Origin: Sporolactobacillus sp. THM19-2
GTDB taxonomy: Bacteria > Bacillota > Bacilli > Bacillales > Sporolactobacillaceae
DNA: 64,000 bases
Direction of reading: 5' to 3'
NCBI RefSeq assembly: GCF_004153195.1
Contig: NZ_SEMC01000006.1
Coordinates: forward strand, 62,001-126,000
Each line of letters starts with the position of its first letter. Within the stretch, counting starts at the first letter, position 1. The position numbers were made by a program, and so were the translations under genes. The notes under the pieces are model-generated. The model saw only the letters and a program-made list of their open reading frames with translations. It was not told where the DNA came from and searched no databases. This document shows, in pieces, positions 48,949 to 57,843 of the stretch.

Positions 48949-49058
48949 ATATAATCAGTACATAAAGAGAGATGGCCAGGGATCAGGAAGGATGAAGGTA
49001 CACCTTTGCCAATGTATGGGCAGAACGGTAATCAGCAAGATAAAAAAGGGGAATGTAC

Positions 49059-49832
49059 ATGATTGAATTTCGCAATATTTCGCTGACCTATCCAAACGGA
49101 CACAGAGGATTGAATCATGTCAATCTGAAAATTGATTCCGGTGAATTTGTGGTTGTTGTCGGCTTATCCGGAGCAGGAAAATCAACCCTGGTGCGCTGCA
49201 TTAATCAGCTTGTGAAACCAACGGAAGGCGAACTGCTCATTAATGGGAAAAATACACTCAGGTACAGGGAACATGAACTGAAGCATCTGAGAAAAAATAT
49301 CGGCATGATTTTTCAGAACTACAATCTGGTCAATCGGATGTCGGTTTTGCGAAACGTACTGACCGGACGCCTGGGTTACACCGGAACGATACGCAGTATG
49401 TTCGGGCTGTTTTCACAGAAAGACAGGGAGCTGGCGTTTAACAGTCTGAAGCGAATTGGTATCGCTGAGAAGGCCTACTCACGGGCGGATGAACTGAGCG
49501 GGGGCCAGCAGCAGCGGGTGAGCATTGCCCGTGCATTGACACAGCAGGCGAATATCATCCTTGCAGATGAGCCGGTCGCAAGTCTTGACCCGCCGACCTC
49601 CCATGTGGTCATGCGCGATTTGAAGCGTATTAATCAGGAAGACGGGATTACGACCATTGTTAATCTTCACTTTATTGATATGGCGATGGAGTATGCAGAC
49701 CGGATCGTCGGCATGAGAAACGGTGAAATTGTTTTTGACGGATCGGTCGACACGGTTTCTGAAACCACATTCGAAGAAATTTATGGTCGTAAGATAAAGG
49801 ATAACGACATGCGTCGCGGGAGTGTGAATTAA
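49059..49832 (+). CDS. phnC: Phosphonate-type ABC transporter ATPase PhnC
   Basis: 257 residues with Walker A 'GLSGAGKSTLVRCIN', signature 'LSGGQQQRVSIARAL', Walker B 'IILADEPVASLDPP' and the family's 'VLTGRLGYTGTIRSMFGLF' insertion typical of PhnC. It starts at ATG 49059, eight bases after GGGG; ATG 49053 is too close to that site. It ends exactly where the first permease gene starts. Confidence 0.93.
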   Translation: MIEFRNISLTYPNGHRGLNHVNLKIDSGEFVVVVGLSGAGKSTLVRCINQLVKPTEGELLINGKNTLRYREHELKHLRKNIGMIFQNYNLVNRMSVLRNVLTGRLGYTGTIRSMFGLFSQKDRELAFNSLKRIGIAEKAYSRADELSGGQQQRVSIARALTQQANIILADEPVASLDPPTSHVVMRDLKRINQEDGITTIVNLHFIDMAMEYADRIVGMRNGEIVFDGSVDTVSETTFEEIYGRKIKDNDMRRGSVN

Positions 49833-50642
49833 ATGCCGCAGAACTCTCAACAAAAGTCAGTAAAAATTCCACTTATGCCGGCGAGAGGAAAATGGATACT
49901 GACGGCCATTGTTGTCATTGTCATTGCACTGTATGCCTTGTCCGCCCGTGTATCCGGATCCTCACCGGTTAAGTTTTTCTCGGGACTTCCTTATGTGATT
50001 CAGTTTATCAGTCACGATCTGATTCCGCCGGACTGGGGCTATACTTCCCGGGCTATTGAACGCCTGATCGAAACATGGAACATGGCCCTGCTGGCGACAA
50101 CATTTTCAGCACTTGTTGTTCTTCCGTTCAGTTTTCTGGCCTCCCGAAATATTAATCGGAACAAATGGCTGTATCAGATCACACGTTTTTTTCTGAATAT
50201 TATTCGAACAATTCCGGATTTGATTCTGGCGGTATTGTTTGTCGCTTTGATCGGACTCGGTCCCCTTTCCGGCATCGGTGCATTATGTGTGTTCTCATTC
50301 GGAATTCTGGCAAAAATGATCAGCGAGACGATAGAAGCGATAAACCCGGATCCGCTTGAAGCCATTCGGGCGACGGGAGGCAATATCATTCAGGTGATCT
50401 GGTATGGGGCCATGCCTCAGATTCTGCCACTGTTCACCTCATATACCCTGTATGTGCTGGAGCTGAATGTCCGTGCATCTGTTGTTCTCGGATTCGTTGG
50501 CGCCGGAGGGGTTGGCCTGATTCTGAAGCAGCAGCTCTCACTGTTTAATTATGCGAATGTCTCCACCATCATTATTTATACATTCTTTGCCGTAGCTATT
50601 ATCGACTTGATCAGTAACCAATTGAGGAGGCGACTGGTCTGA
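49833..50642 (+). CDS. phnE: Phosphonate-type ABC transporter permease PhnE (first)
   Basis: 269 residues with about six membrane helices. 'PPDWGYTSRAIERLIETWNM' and the coupling loop 'DPLEAIRATGGNIIQVIWYG' are PhnE features. The ATG follows directly on the phnC stop. Shares one base with the second permease gene. The two permeases would form the channel as a heterodimer. Confidence 0.92.
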   Translation: MPQNSQQKSVKIPLMPARGKWILTAIVVIVIALYALSARVSGSSPVKFFSGLPYVIQFISHDLIPPDWGYTSRAIERLIETWNMALLATTFSALVVLPFSFLASRNINRNKWLYQITRFFLNIIRTIPDLILAVLFVALIGLGPLSGIGALCVFSFGILAKMISETIEAINPDPLEAIRATGGNIIQVIWYGAMPQILPLFTSYTLYVLELNVRASVVLGFVGAGGVGLILKQQLSLFNYANVSTIIIYTFFAVAIIDLISNQLRRRLV

Positions 50643-51442
50643 TGGATGAGAATTATGTTGACGTGCAGAAACCGAAACATCTCAAACGCAGAATCACATT
50701 CGGTATTGTTGCCCTTGTGCTGATTGTACTTTATATCATCGCCTTCTCGATGACCGATCTGACCTATCACGGTTCTTCGATCAGTTCTTCCGGTATTCTG
50801 AAACGGCTGTTCTGGGGTACGTTCTTCGATCCGGTGACGCAGGGGCGCATTGGCGAGTTTACCTTGCTGATGTTTCAGACGCTGGCCATTGCCTATGCCG
50901 GGACGGCGATTGCTGCCGTAGTCGCGATTCCCTTTGCTTTTCTCGCAGCTAATAATATGCTGAAAAGATTCTCCTATTTCGGCAAATTGTTTCTGGACGC
51001 TATCCGGGCCTTCCCGGAACTTGTTCTGGCGATTATCTTTGTCGGTTCATTCGGTATCGGTCCCTATGCCGGGGTGCTTGCCATAGGCGTACACTCCATT
51101 GGCATGCTCGGAAAACTGTACTCCGAAGTCATCGAATCGATTGACATGACGGTCATCGAAGCACTGAAAGCAAACGGAGCCAATAAAATACAGATCATGT
51201 GGTTCGGTGTTCTGCCGCAGGTGATTCCGGAATTTTCGTCCTTCGCCATTTATCGATATGAAATAGACGTCCGGGCATCGACGATTCTCGGTGTTGTCGG
51301 TGCCGGGGGGATCGGTACGCCCCTGATTCTGGCTTCCATGCAGAGAAACTGGGAACAGGTCGGCATGATGCTGATTCTGATCATTATCTTTGTGTCGATC
51401 ATTGATTTTATCAGTGCACAGATCAGAAAAAGACTGGTCTGA
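50642..51442 (+). CDS. phnE: Phosphonate-type ABC transporter permease PhnE (second)
   Basis: 266 residues with about six membrane helices. 'LFWGTFFDPVTQGRIGEF' and the coupling loop 'TVIEALKANGANKIQIMWFG' mirror the first PhnE. It is the last gene of the operon; a long bidirectional terminator follows. No C-P lyase, phnX or ptxD gene is present nearby, so the imported compound must be processed elsewhere. Confidence 0.92.
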   Translation: MDENYVDVQKPKHLKRRITFGIVALVLIVLYIIAFSMTDLTYHGSSISSSGILKRLFWGTFFDPVTQGRIGEFTLLMFQTLAIAYAGTAIAAVVAIPFAFLAANNMLKRFSYFGKLFLDAIRAFPELVLAIIFVGSFGIGPYAGVLAIGVHSIGMLGKLYSEVIESIDMTVIEALKANGANKIQIMWFGVLPQVIPEFSSFAIYRYEIDVRASTILGVVGAGGIGTPLILASMQRNWEQVGMMLILIIIFVSIIDFISAQIRKRLV

Positions 51443-51472
51443 ATCATTTTTTCGGCAAAACGGAATACGCCA

Positions 51473-51506
51473 AAAGAGGACAGCCATGTTGTGGCTGTCC
51501 TCTTTT
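51473..51506. terminator. Bidirectional terminator between phnE and gldA
   Basis: AAAGAGGACAGCCA and TGGCTGTCCTCTTT form a 14-base stem with T-runs on both strands. Confidence 0.9.
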
Positions 51507-51534
51507 CTTCGCTGGTAAAAGGGTGACCTTTCAC

Positions 51535-52662
51535 TCAGTCATGATAGGACTGAGCAATGGCATCGGCAGTGACAATGGCGTTAAAGACATCATCAGGCGT
51601 CACAGCAAATGGCATGTTACACATGGTATCTCCCTTGGCACAGGCCATCTCGGCCACTTTTCTCCATTCATCGTCATTGAATTTATCAACGCCGAGATCT
51701 TTCAATGTCAGAGGAAGGCCAACCGCTTTGATGATTTTTATAATTTCTTCCATCTCTTCAATTGGTGCGTTTTCAAGAACAAGTTGAGTCAGCAGACCGA
51801 AAGTCACCTTTTCGCCATGCTGCGCCCGATGAAGGGCGGGTACGGCGGTCATTCCGTTATGAACGGCGTGGGCTGCGGCAAGTCCTCCTGATTCTGCTCC
51901 GACACCACTGAGGTAAATGCTTGCTTCAATGACCGCTTCAACAGCTGTTGTTGATAATCTTTTTTCGACTGCACGGACGGCAGGAACGGCATTACGGCGG
52001 ATGGTATCGTAACAGAGTTTTGAAAGGCCGACACCGATCAGAGACGGTTTAAGGGCAGCCAGATTGATCCCGTCTGCTCTGTAGCAGGCCCGGGATTCAA
52101 AGTATGTGGTGAGTCCGTCGCCGATCCCGGCAATGAAGAAACGTGCCGGAGCGGCGGAAAGGATTTCAGTATCGGCGATCACCATATCCGGATTACTGGG
52201 AAGATCCAGATAGTGATCAAACTGTCCTTCCGGTGTATAGATAACGGCCAGAGACGTACATGGCGCATCGGTTGAGGCGATGGTCGGATAAATGACAACG
52301 GGTAATTTTTCAAAGTAGGCAGTCGCTTTAGCAGTGTCAAGCGTTTTTCCGCCGCCAATACCGACGATTACATTGGCGCCGCAGGCCTGGGCGAGTTTCC
52401 TGTTCCGGGTAATTTCTGCGTCAGAACACTCGTAATTAAACTTTTCAAATGTTGCCTTCGCGCCGTTTTTAAATGAAGCGCCCCCCTCTTCCTCAGCACG
52501 TTCATAAATAAATTCATCACATATAAAGTAAGCGTTATCACCGAGGGGCGCTATATAATTACTGATATTTTTTAAAATGCCTTTTCCAACAATGAACTTC
52601 TTGGGAGAAGTTACTGATTTTGCCAGTTTTTCATGTTTTTCTACTGCTATTGTTTCTGTCAT
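51535..52662 (-). CDS. gldA: Glycerol dehydrogenase (iron/zinc alcohol dehydrogenase family)
   Basis: 375 residues. 'VGIGGGKTLDTAKA' binds NAD, and metal ligands are seen in 'FIAGIGDGLTTYFESRA' (Asp), 'GGLAAAHAVHNGM' and 'ALHRAQHGEKVTFG' (His). 'YPTIASTDAPCTSLAVIYT' is typical of GldA. It oxidises glycerol to dihydroxyacetone. The first 10 residues are an extra short leader compared with common GldA. It is a single gene and convergent with the phn operon. Confidence 0.92.
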   Translation of the reverse strand: MTETIAVEKHEKLAKSVTSPKKFIVGKGILKNISNYIAPLGDNAYFICDEFIYERAEEEGGASFKNGAKATFEKFNYECSDAEITRNRKLAQACGANVIVGIGGGKTLDTAKATAYFEKLPVVIYPTIASTDAPCTSLAVIYTPEGQFDHYLDLPSNPDMVIADTEILSAAPARFFIAGIGDGLTTYFESRACYRADGINLAALKPSLIGVGLSKLCYDTIRRNAVPAVRAVEKRLSTTAVEAVIEASIYLSGVGAESGGLAAAHAVHNGMTAVPALHRAQHGEKVTFGLLTQLVLENAPIEEMEEIIKIIKAVGLPLTLKDLGVDKFNDDEWRKVAEMACAKGDTMCNMPFAVTPDDVFNAIVTADAIAQSYHD

Positions 52663-53011
52663 ATGTGTCCATCACCCTTCACTTTGTTAGCTACATTATA
52701 AATCTGTCAACCGGTCAATTCTAGTGAAAACGCTTAAAAATGTTAAATATTTATGAAATATGACGGATAAAGGCTGATTTACGGATCATAATGAGATATG
52801 AATCATTGACATATAAAGATTGACGGAAATAAAAAGATACAAGCTCATGGCGATTGGGGGGCGCCTTGCGTAAAAATTATTTTCCCCAAAACAGGGGGCA
52901 TGTATGGTCAAAAATCAGGGACAATTTACACCCATATGAAAAGTGCAGAGGAAGGTTTCCCGGAATCCGCCCTTATCGGTTGGGGGGATCCGATTAAGCG
53001 CCTGCTCAGAT
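52663..53011. other. Non-coding stretch upstream of gldA
   Basis: About 350 AT-rich bases. TTGACA at 52807-52812 (plus strand) and other promoter-like hexamers occur, but no coding frame, RNA gene or clear operator was found. It leads into hairpin array copy 2. Confidence 0.4.
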
Positions 53012-53201
53012 GAATAGACGGAAAAATTCCGCTTACTGAGTCATTTAATTTAAGAATAGCTAGAATAGACGGAGAGATTCCGCCTATTGACTGGAGAAAC
53101 GGGGAAATGGAGCTTTTTGCCCGGCTTAATCGGAAAATCTCCGCTTATGTACTCCCCGAAAAGCGCGCCGTTATGCCCCTGACCGGAAAATATCCGCTTA
53201 T
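53012..53201. repeat. Four-hairpin intergenic array, copy 2
   Basis: Units at about 53012-53035, 53063-53088, 53126-53147 and 53182-53201, each with CGGA...TCCG arms and CTTAT/CCTATT ends. The second unit (AATAGACGGAGAGATTCC, then GCCTATTGACT) matches the second unit of copy 1 nearly base for base. Spacing is about 51, 63 and 56 bases. Confidence 0.8.
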
Positions 53202-53409
53202 TTTACTTTTCGCTCTCAGGACAAGACATCTTATTTAGAAGAAAGTGATATGAAACCCCTCGCAAGATAGGAGATAGCCTGTGGCGGCTTTGAAAGGGAT
53301 CGCAAAACGCAGAAGAAGAAGATTTGCCTGGTCAAACGGTATAGCTCTGCTGAATATGTTGGCGTGATGAAAAAAATCAGCATCGCAAAAAGCCCAGTAC
53401 AAAATTATT
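53202..53409. other. Non-coding stretch before the met operon promoter
   Basis: About 200 bases with no convincing frame or RNA. It may be old insertion-sequence debris, but no family could be recognised. Confidence 0.3.
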
Positions 53410-53438
53410 TTGACACAATTTTTATTTCATAGTAAAAT
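53410..53438 (+). promoter_or_regulatory. Promoter of the met operon
   Basis: TTGACA (53410-53415), 17-base spacer, TAAAAT (53433-53438). A perfect -35 just upstream of the SAM riboswitch. Confidence 0.75.
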
Positions 53439-53463
53439 GAGTCCATCGGTTAATTAAATATTT

Positions 53464-53622
53464 CTTATCCAGAGTGGTGGAGGGACAGGCCCTATGAAAC
53501 CCGGCAACCTCATGATCTATCAATGAAGGTGCTAATTCCTGCAGAAGGCGCTGCGGCAAATTCTGAGAGATAAGAGAAATTCGGAAACGAACAGCCTCTC
53601 TTATCGGAGAAGCTTTTTTTTT
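53464..53622 (+). promoter_or_regulatory. SAM-I (S-box) riboswitch with transcription terminator
   Basis: The conserved core 'CTTATCCAGAG', 'GGAGGGACAGGCCC', 'ATGAAACCCGGCAACC' and 'AGGTGCTAATTCC' is intact. P1 pairs CTTATC (53464-53469) with GATAAG (53569-53574). GATAAGAG (53569-53576) can instead pair with CTCTTATC (53598-53605) as antiterminator; otherwise AGCCTCTC and GAGAAGCT form a terminator before a run of T (53613-53622). High S-adenosylmethionine should switch metQNI off. Confidence 0.95.
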
Positions 53623-53691
53623 ACCCTTTTTATTCTGGATAAGGGATATATGTACCGGGAAAAAACAAACAGATGCACCAGGGGGAAGAAA

Positions 53692-54519
53692 ATGAGACAC
53701 TTGCGTAAGGTTCTATCAGCAGCTTTTATCTTTATACTGGTTTTTGTACTGTCGGCCTGTGGAAACGGAAGCGGGTCATCATCAGGCGAGCTGAGCACGA
53801 AAGAGGTGACTGTCGGGGTGACCAGCGGGCCGCACCAGCAGGTTATGGAGCAGGTTGTAAAACTGGCTAAAAAGGACGGGCTGACGATCCATCTCAAGTC
53901 TTTTAATGATTACAACCAGCCGAATATCGCTTTGAATGACGGCAGTCTGGACGCCAACAGTTACCAGACGATGCCTTTCCTGAAGGATCAGATCAAGAAT
54001 AAGAATTATAAAATTACCGATGCCTTTGCTACTGTTGCCTATCCGCTGGGGATTTATTCGAAGGCCATTAAAGATCTGGATCAATTGAAAAAGGGCGATA
54101 AAATTGCAGTGCCCAACGATCCGGCAAATGAGCTGCGCGGACTGCAGCTGTTTGAAAAAGCAGGTGTGATAAAATTGAAAAAAGGTTCCGGCGTCACAGC
54201 GACAAAGCGGGATGTCGTTGAGAATCCGAAAAATCTCGAAATTATTGAGATGGACGCCGCCCAGTTGCCGAAACAGCTGGATGAAGTGGCGGCTGCAGCG
54301 ATTAATACCAACTTTGCTATGGGAGCCGGTCTGACCGTTCTTAAGGATGCCATCTTCCATGAGCCTCTGAAGAATAATCCTTATCCGAACTATTTTGTTG
54401 TCCGGACGGAAAATAAAGATGATGAAGTGATTGGCAAAATCAAAAAATACTACCAGTCTCAGGAAGTTAAAGATTATATTCAGAAACAGTTCGGTGGTTC
54501 CGTTGTGCCGGCCTGGTAA
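53692..54519 (+). CDS. metQ: Methionine-binding lipoprotein MetQ
   Basis: 275 residues. The lipobox is 'FVLSACGN'. 'VTVGVTSGPHQQVMEQVV', 'LKSFNDYNQPNIALNDGSLD', 'NSYQTMPFLKD' and 'AAAINTNFAMGAGL' are the conserved NlpA/MetQ segments forming the methionine pocket. The start at 53692 follows GGGGGAAG; the in-frame ATG at 53650 overlaps the riboswitch outlet. It is the first gene of metQNI, 12 bases before metN. Confidence 0.93.
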   Translation: MRHLRKVLSAAFIFILVFVLSACGNGSGSSSGELSTKEVTVGVTSGPHQQVMEQVVKLAKKDGLTIHLKSFNDYNQPNIALNDGSLDANSYQTMPFLKDQIKNKNYKITDAFATVAYPLGIYSKAIKDLDQLKKGDKIAVPNDPANELRGLQLFEKAGVIKLKKGSGVTATKRDVVENPKNLEIIEMDAAQLPKQLDEVAAAAINTNFAMGAGLTVLKDAIFHEPLKNNPYPNYFVVRTENKDDEVIGKIKKYYQSQEVKDYIQKQFGGSVVPAW

Positions 54520-54531
54520 GGAGTCCCTTCA

Positions 54532-55545
54532 ATGATTGCTATCCATCATGTTTCCAAAACATTTGTAACAGGAAAGACGAAAATTCAGGCGCTCGATGAT
54601 GTGACGCTCACCATTAATAAAGGCGAGGTTTTCGGGGTCATCGGTTACAGTGGGGCAGGAAAGAGTACGTTAATTCGCTGTATTAACCTGCTTGAACGCC
54701 CGACGAGCGGTTCCATCTTCGTTGATGGAACAGATCTTCTCAAACTGAAACATAAAAAGTTGCGTCAGATGCGCCGGAAAATCGGAATGATTTTTCAGGG
54801 ATATAATTTGCTTGAGACCGCAAATGTCTATGATAATATTGCGATCCCGCTTAAGCTTGAAGGTGTACCGAAACAGGTCATCAGGACACGTGCGGAAAAG
54901 TATCTTGAAGTCGTTGGCCTGCAGGATCGCATGCATGCGTTTCCCGGCCAGCTGTCCGGTGGTCAGAAGCAGCGTGTGGCGATAGCACGGGCACTTGCCC
55001 ATGAACCGGAAGTGCTGCTGAGTGATGAAGCAACAAGTGCCCTTGATCCGAACACAACAGAGTCGATCCTCGAACTGCTGCTCAAGGTTAATAAAGAACT
55101 GGGGATCACCGTCTTTCTGATTACCCATGAAATGAATGTCATTCAACGCATCTGTGACCGCGTGGCCGTGATGGAAAAAGGGCGGATCGTGGAGCAGGGC
55201 CCGGTATTAGACATTTTTGCCCGGCCTGAAAAGGCACTGACGAGACAATTTGTCCGCAATGAATCCCGATTCAGAATTCCCGCGCCGCTGCTTCAGGAAT
55301 TGAAAAGCACAGGGAAACTGGTTCATCTGACCTTTATCGGGGAATCAGCAAAAGATCCGGCACTAGCGACACTGGCCCGCCGCTTTGATGTGCTGCCCAG
55401 TATCATCGCCGGCGGCATCGATCAGTTAAAACAGGAGTCGATCGGCAACCTGCTTGTCCATCTCAAAGGAAATCCTGATCAGATTCGTGAGGCGACAAAT
55501 TATTTGAAGGCCGAACAGATTATCGTTGAGGAGGTCGCTGACTGA
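54532..55545 (+). CDS. metN: Methionine ABC transporter ATPase MetN
   Basis: 337 residues. The ABC domain has 'GYSGAGKSTLIRCINLL', '[15 protein letters not shown]' and 'VLLSDEATSALDPN'. The C-terminal 80 residues ('LVHLTFIGESAKDPALATL', 'QLKQESIGNLLVHLKG') are the NIL domain, which binds methionine and shuts the transporter down when the cell is full. AGGAG precedes the ATG. Confidence 0.95.
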   Translation: MIAIHHVSKTFVTGKTKIQALDDVTLTINKGEVFGVIGYSGAGKSTLIRCINLLERPTSGSIFVDGTDLLKLKHKKLRQMRRKIGMIFQGYNLLETANVYDNIAIPLKLEGVPKQVIRTRAEKYLEVVGLQDRMHAFPGQLSGGQKQRVAIARALAHEPEVLLSDEATSALDPNTTESILELLLKVNKELGITVFLITHEMNVIQRICDRVAVMEKGRIVEQGPVLDIFARPEKALTRQFVRNESRFRIPAPLLQELKSTGKLVHLTFIGESAKDPALATLARRFDVLPSIIAGGIDQLKQESIGNLLVHLKGNPDQIREATNYLKAEQIIVEEVAD

Positions 55546-55546
55546 C

Positions 55547-56209
55547 ATGACTGATTTTTTTAATCAATGGGGTGAAGCGATCTGGACAGCTTTTCTCCAG
55601 ACGCTGCAAATGACTTTTATTGCTCTCGGTTTTTCAGTATTAATTGGTATTCCTCTCGGCGTTTTGCTTATTTTGACGCGCAAAGGCGGCCAGGTCGAAA
55701 ATTCGACGGTCTATACCTTTTTGAATACACTGATTAATGTCATTCGCTCGATTCCTTTCATTATCATGCTTTTCCTGCTTCTTCCGGTGACCAGATTGCT
55801 TGTGGGGACAACCATTGGTGTTAAGGGTGTCATTTTCCCGCTGGTTGTTTCCTGTTCGCCTTACATTGCCCGCCTCATGGAGTCGGCGATGCTTGAAGTG
55901 AATCGCGGTGTGATTGAGGCCTATCAGTCGATGGGGATTTCCACTCCGAAGATTGTCTGGTCGGTCATTATCCGCGAGACCCGTGCGCCGATCGTGCTCG
56001 GGCTGACAATCGCCACAATTGGCCTGATCGGCGAGACAGCGATGGCAGGGCTTGTCGGGGCCGGCGGTCTTGGTGATCTTGCCTATCAGTTTGGCTATAC
56101 GCGTTTCCAGCCGGATGTCATGTATGCAGTAATTATTGTTCTGATTATCCTTGTTCAGTGTATCCAGTCGATTGGGAATGCCTTTGCCCGAAGCCTGAAG
56201 AAAAAATAA
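55547..56209 (+). CDS. metI: Methionine ABC transporter permease MetI
   Basis: 220 residues with five membrane helices. 'AIWTAFLQTLQMTFIALGFS', 'NVIRSIPFIIMLFLL' and the coupling loop 'EAYQSMGISTPKIVWSVI' are typical of MetI. It starts one base after the metN stop. GAGGAGG, 12 bases upstream inside the metN end, serves as ribosome site. Confidence 0.94.
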   Translation: MTDFFNQWGEAIWTAFLQTLQMTFIALGFSVLIGIPLGVLLILTRKGGQVENSTVYTFLNTLINVIRSIPFIIMLFLLLPVTRLLVGTTIGVKGVIFPLVVSCSPYIARLMESAMLEVNRGVIEAYQSMGISTPKIVWSVIIRETRAPIVLGLTIATIGLIGETAMAGLVGAGGLGDLAYQFGYTRFQPDVMYAVIIVLIILVQCIQSIGNAFARSLKKK

Positions 56210-56237
56210 GAGATAAATTGACTGCTTGCTTAACAGA

Positions 56238-56272
56238 GCCTGTCCATGAATCCGGACAGGCTGTTTATTTAT
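56238..56272 (+). terminator. Terminator of metQNI
   Basis: AGCCTGTCC and GGACAGGCT arms followed by GTTTATTTAT. Confidence 0.8.
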
Positions 56273-56480
56273 GCTTAAGAAAGGACGAAAATTTTTTCGG
56301 GAAAAGGGCCGGGGAGAACGGAGCCGCTGGCGGGAAACAGTGGAACAAACTCATATATAATGTAAAGGAATATCGGAGAGGGAAAAAAATCAAAGGGCGA
56401 TCAGCAGGATTGACAGACAGGTATATGTTAATTATACTTAACATAATGTTTAACTGTTTTTCCATCACTGAGGTGATTTC

Positions 56481-56699
56481 TTGAGCTGCTTACGAAATCG
56501 TGTAAAAGAATTGAGGGCGAGGTATAACTGGACCCAATCCGATCTGGGCAAAAGGGTCGGTGTGACGCGGCAGACGATTGCATCTATTGAAAAAGGGGAC
56601 TATGTTCCGTCACTGCTCCTTGGGCTGGAGATCTGCCATGTGTTTGATTTAAAAATGGAGGAAGTTTTTCAACTGGAAAAAGGAGATGATCGGAAATGA
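56481..56699 (+). CDS. Small XRE-family (Cro/C1-type) regulator
   Basis: 72 residues, one helix-turn-helix domain: 'RVKELRARYNWTQSDLGKRV' and 'VTRQTIASIEKGDYVPSLLL', then 'FDLKMEEVFQLEK'. This is the YgzD/YozG-like group of short regulators. The start is TTG at 56481 with GAGGTG upstream. It overlaps the next membrane-protein gene by four bases (ATGA), a common pairing of small XRE protein with a membrane protein. Confidence 0.85.
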   Translation: MSCLRNRVKELRARYNWTQSDLGKRVGVTRQTIASIEKGDYVPSLLLGLEICHVFDLKMEEVFQLEKGDDRK

Positions 56700-57187
56700 A
56701 ACGGCTCACTGTATCTTATATCCTGTGCCTGACAGGAATTGTCCTCTTTGCCCTTGCGCTTGTTCCACTGGTTTCGGCAAATGAGCAGTTTGCCAGAATC
56801 ATTGAGAGCGCAGCGTCCGAATGGACGATATCGATTAATATGCTGTTCTGGATTCCCCTTCTGATTTATTCTGTGGTCGTCACTTGTCTCCTGTTTAAAA
56901 ATAAGAAGAAGGAAAGGCTATCATTCTGGCTGTATCCGCTGATTCTGCCGTCTGCAGATGAAAGAGAAACGGCGATCAACGCTGCGGCCTGCCGGCGCGC
57001 TTTTGCCGTTCTGTGGCTGATTGCACCTGTCTGCGCGGGTCTGATGTGTTTTTACCCGCTTTTTGATGATTATTTTCCGGCCTATCCGATTCTCATTATT
57101 ATGCTGATCCCTCTCGTTCAGATCAGTGTCTATTTTTCTGTCCTGCGAAAAATTTACCAGAACGATGAATCCCGGGATCTCCAGTAA
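56696..57187 (+). CDS. Four-helix membrane protein coupled to the XRE gene
   Basis: 163 residues with four membrane helices in two pairs (about 5-28, 43-68, 100-120, 125-150), with a charged loop 'FKNKKKERLSFW' between. It resembles DUF2178/DUF3796-type proteins that accompany small XRE regulators, but no motif is decisive. GGAGATG precedes the ATG inside the XRE gene. The role is unknown; it may respond to membrane stress. Confidence 0.65.
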   Translation: MKRLTVSYILCLTGIVLFALALVPLVSANEQFARIIESAASEWTISINMLFWIPLLIYSVVVTCLLFKNKKKERLSFWLYPLILPSADERETAINAAACRRAFAVLWLIAPVCAGLMCFYPLFDDYFPAYPILIIMLIPLVQISVYFSVLRKIYQNDESRDLQ

Positions 57188-57205
57188 CAGAAAGGATGAC
57201 TTAAT

Positions 57206-57751
57206 ATGGAAAAAATTTATCTTGTCAGGCACTGCGAAGCGAACGGGCAGGATCCGGATGCGCAGATGACAACTCGAGATAGCGAGCAGGCTGAGTCGCT
57301 CGCCAGGTTCTTCAGTTGGATTGAGGTGGATACCATTGTATCCAGCCCCTGGCGGAGGGCGATCGATTCCATCACTCCGACGGCTGAAGTCAGGGGAATG
57401 AAAGTCCTTACAGACGGTCGTCTGGCTGAACGAAGGCTCAGCAGGAAGCCGGTTCAAAATTGGCTGGAAAAACTGAATCAATCTTTTCATGATCCAGATT
57501 TTTCTCTTCCAGGCGGGGAATCAGGCAGAGAAGCCCGGGAAAGGGGCCTGGCAGTGATTCGGGATCTGCAGCAAAAGCAGGAGCGCAGTACGATTGTGGT
57601 CACGCATGGAAATCTCCTTGTTCTGCTGCTGCAGTCTTTTGACAGCGGCTATGGCTTCGAGGACTGGGCGCAGCTGTCAAATCCGGATGTTTTTGAGATT
57701 GATTTGAAGAAATTAACGGTACGGAGAGTCTGGCACGCTCTCGGCTATTGA
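57206..57751 (+). CDS. Histidine phosphatase family protein
   Basis: 181 residues. 'IYLVRHCEANGQDPDAQMT' carries RHC where the family usually has RHG; 'SSPWRRAIDSITPTAE', 'LAERRLSRKPVQNW' and 'TIVVTHGNLLVLLL' give the remaining Arg, Glu and His residues. The Gly-to-Cys exchange is common in this subgroup. The substrate is unknown. It is 18 bases after the membrane-protein gene and may share its transcript. Confidence 0.85.
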   Translation: MEKIYLVRHCEANGQDPDAQMTTRDSEQAESLARFFSWIEVDTIVSSPWRRAIDSITPTAEVRGMKVLTDGRLAERRLSRKPVQNWLEKLNQSFHDPDFSLPGGESGREARERGLAVIRDLQQKQERSTIVVTHGNLLVLLLQSFDSGYGFEDWAQLSNPDVFEIDLKKLTVRRVWHALGY

Positions 57752-57780
57752 AACTCTCCAACACATAAGGTATGGTTTTA
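57751..57780 (+). promoter_or_regulatory. Possible promoter of ppaC
   Basis: TTGAAA overlapping the stop codon of the phosphatase gene, 17-base spacer, TATGGT. About 70 bases before ppaC. Confidence 0.4.
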
Positions 57781-57843
57781 TTTAGAGACTATAAACGGAT
57801 TTTCTGTGAGTAGCCAATAATACGTGATTAAGGGGTAGAAAAA

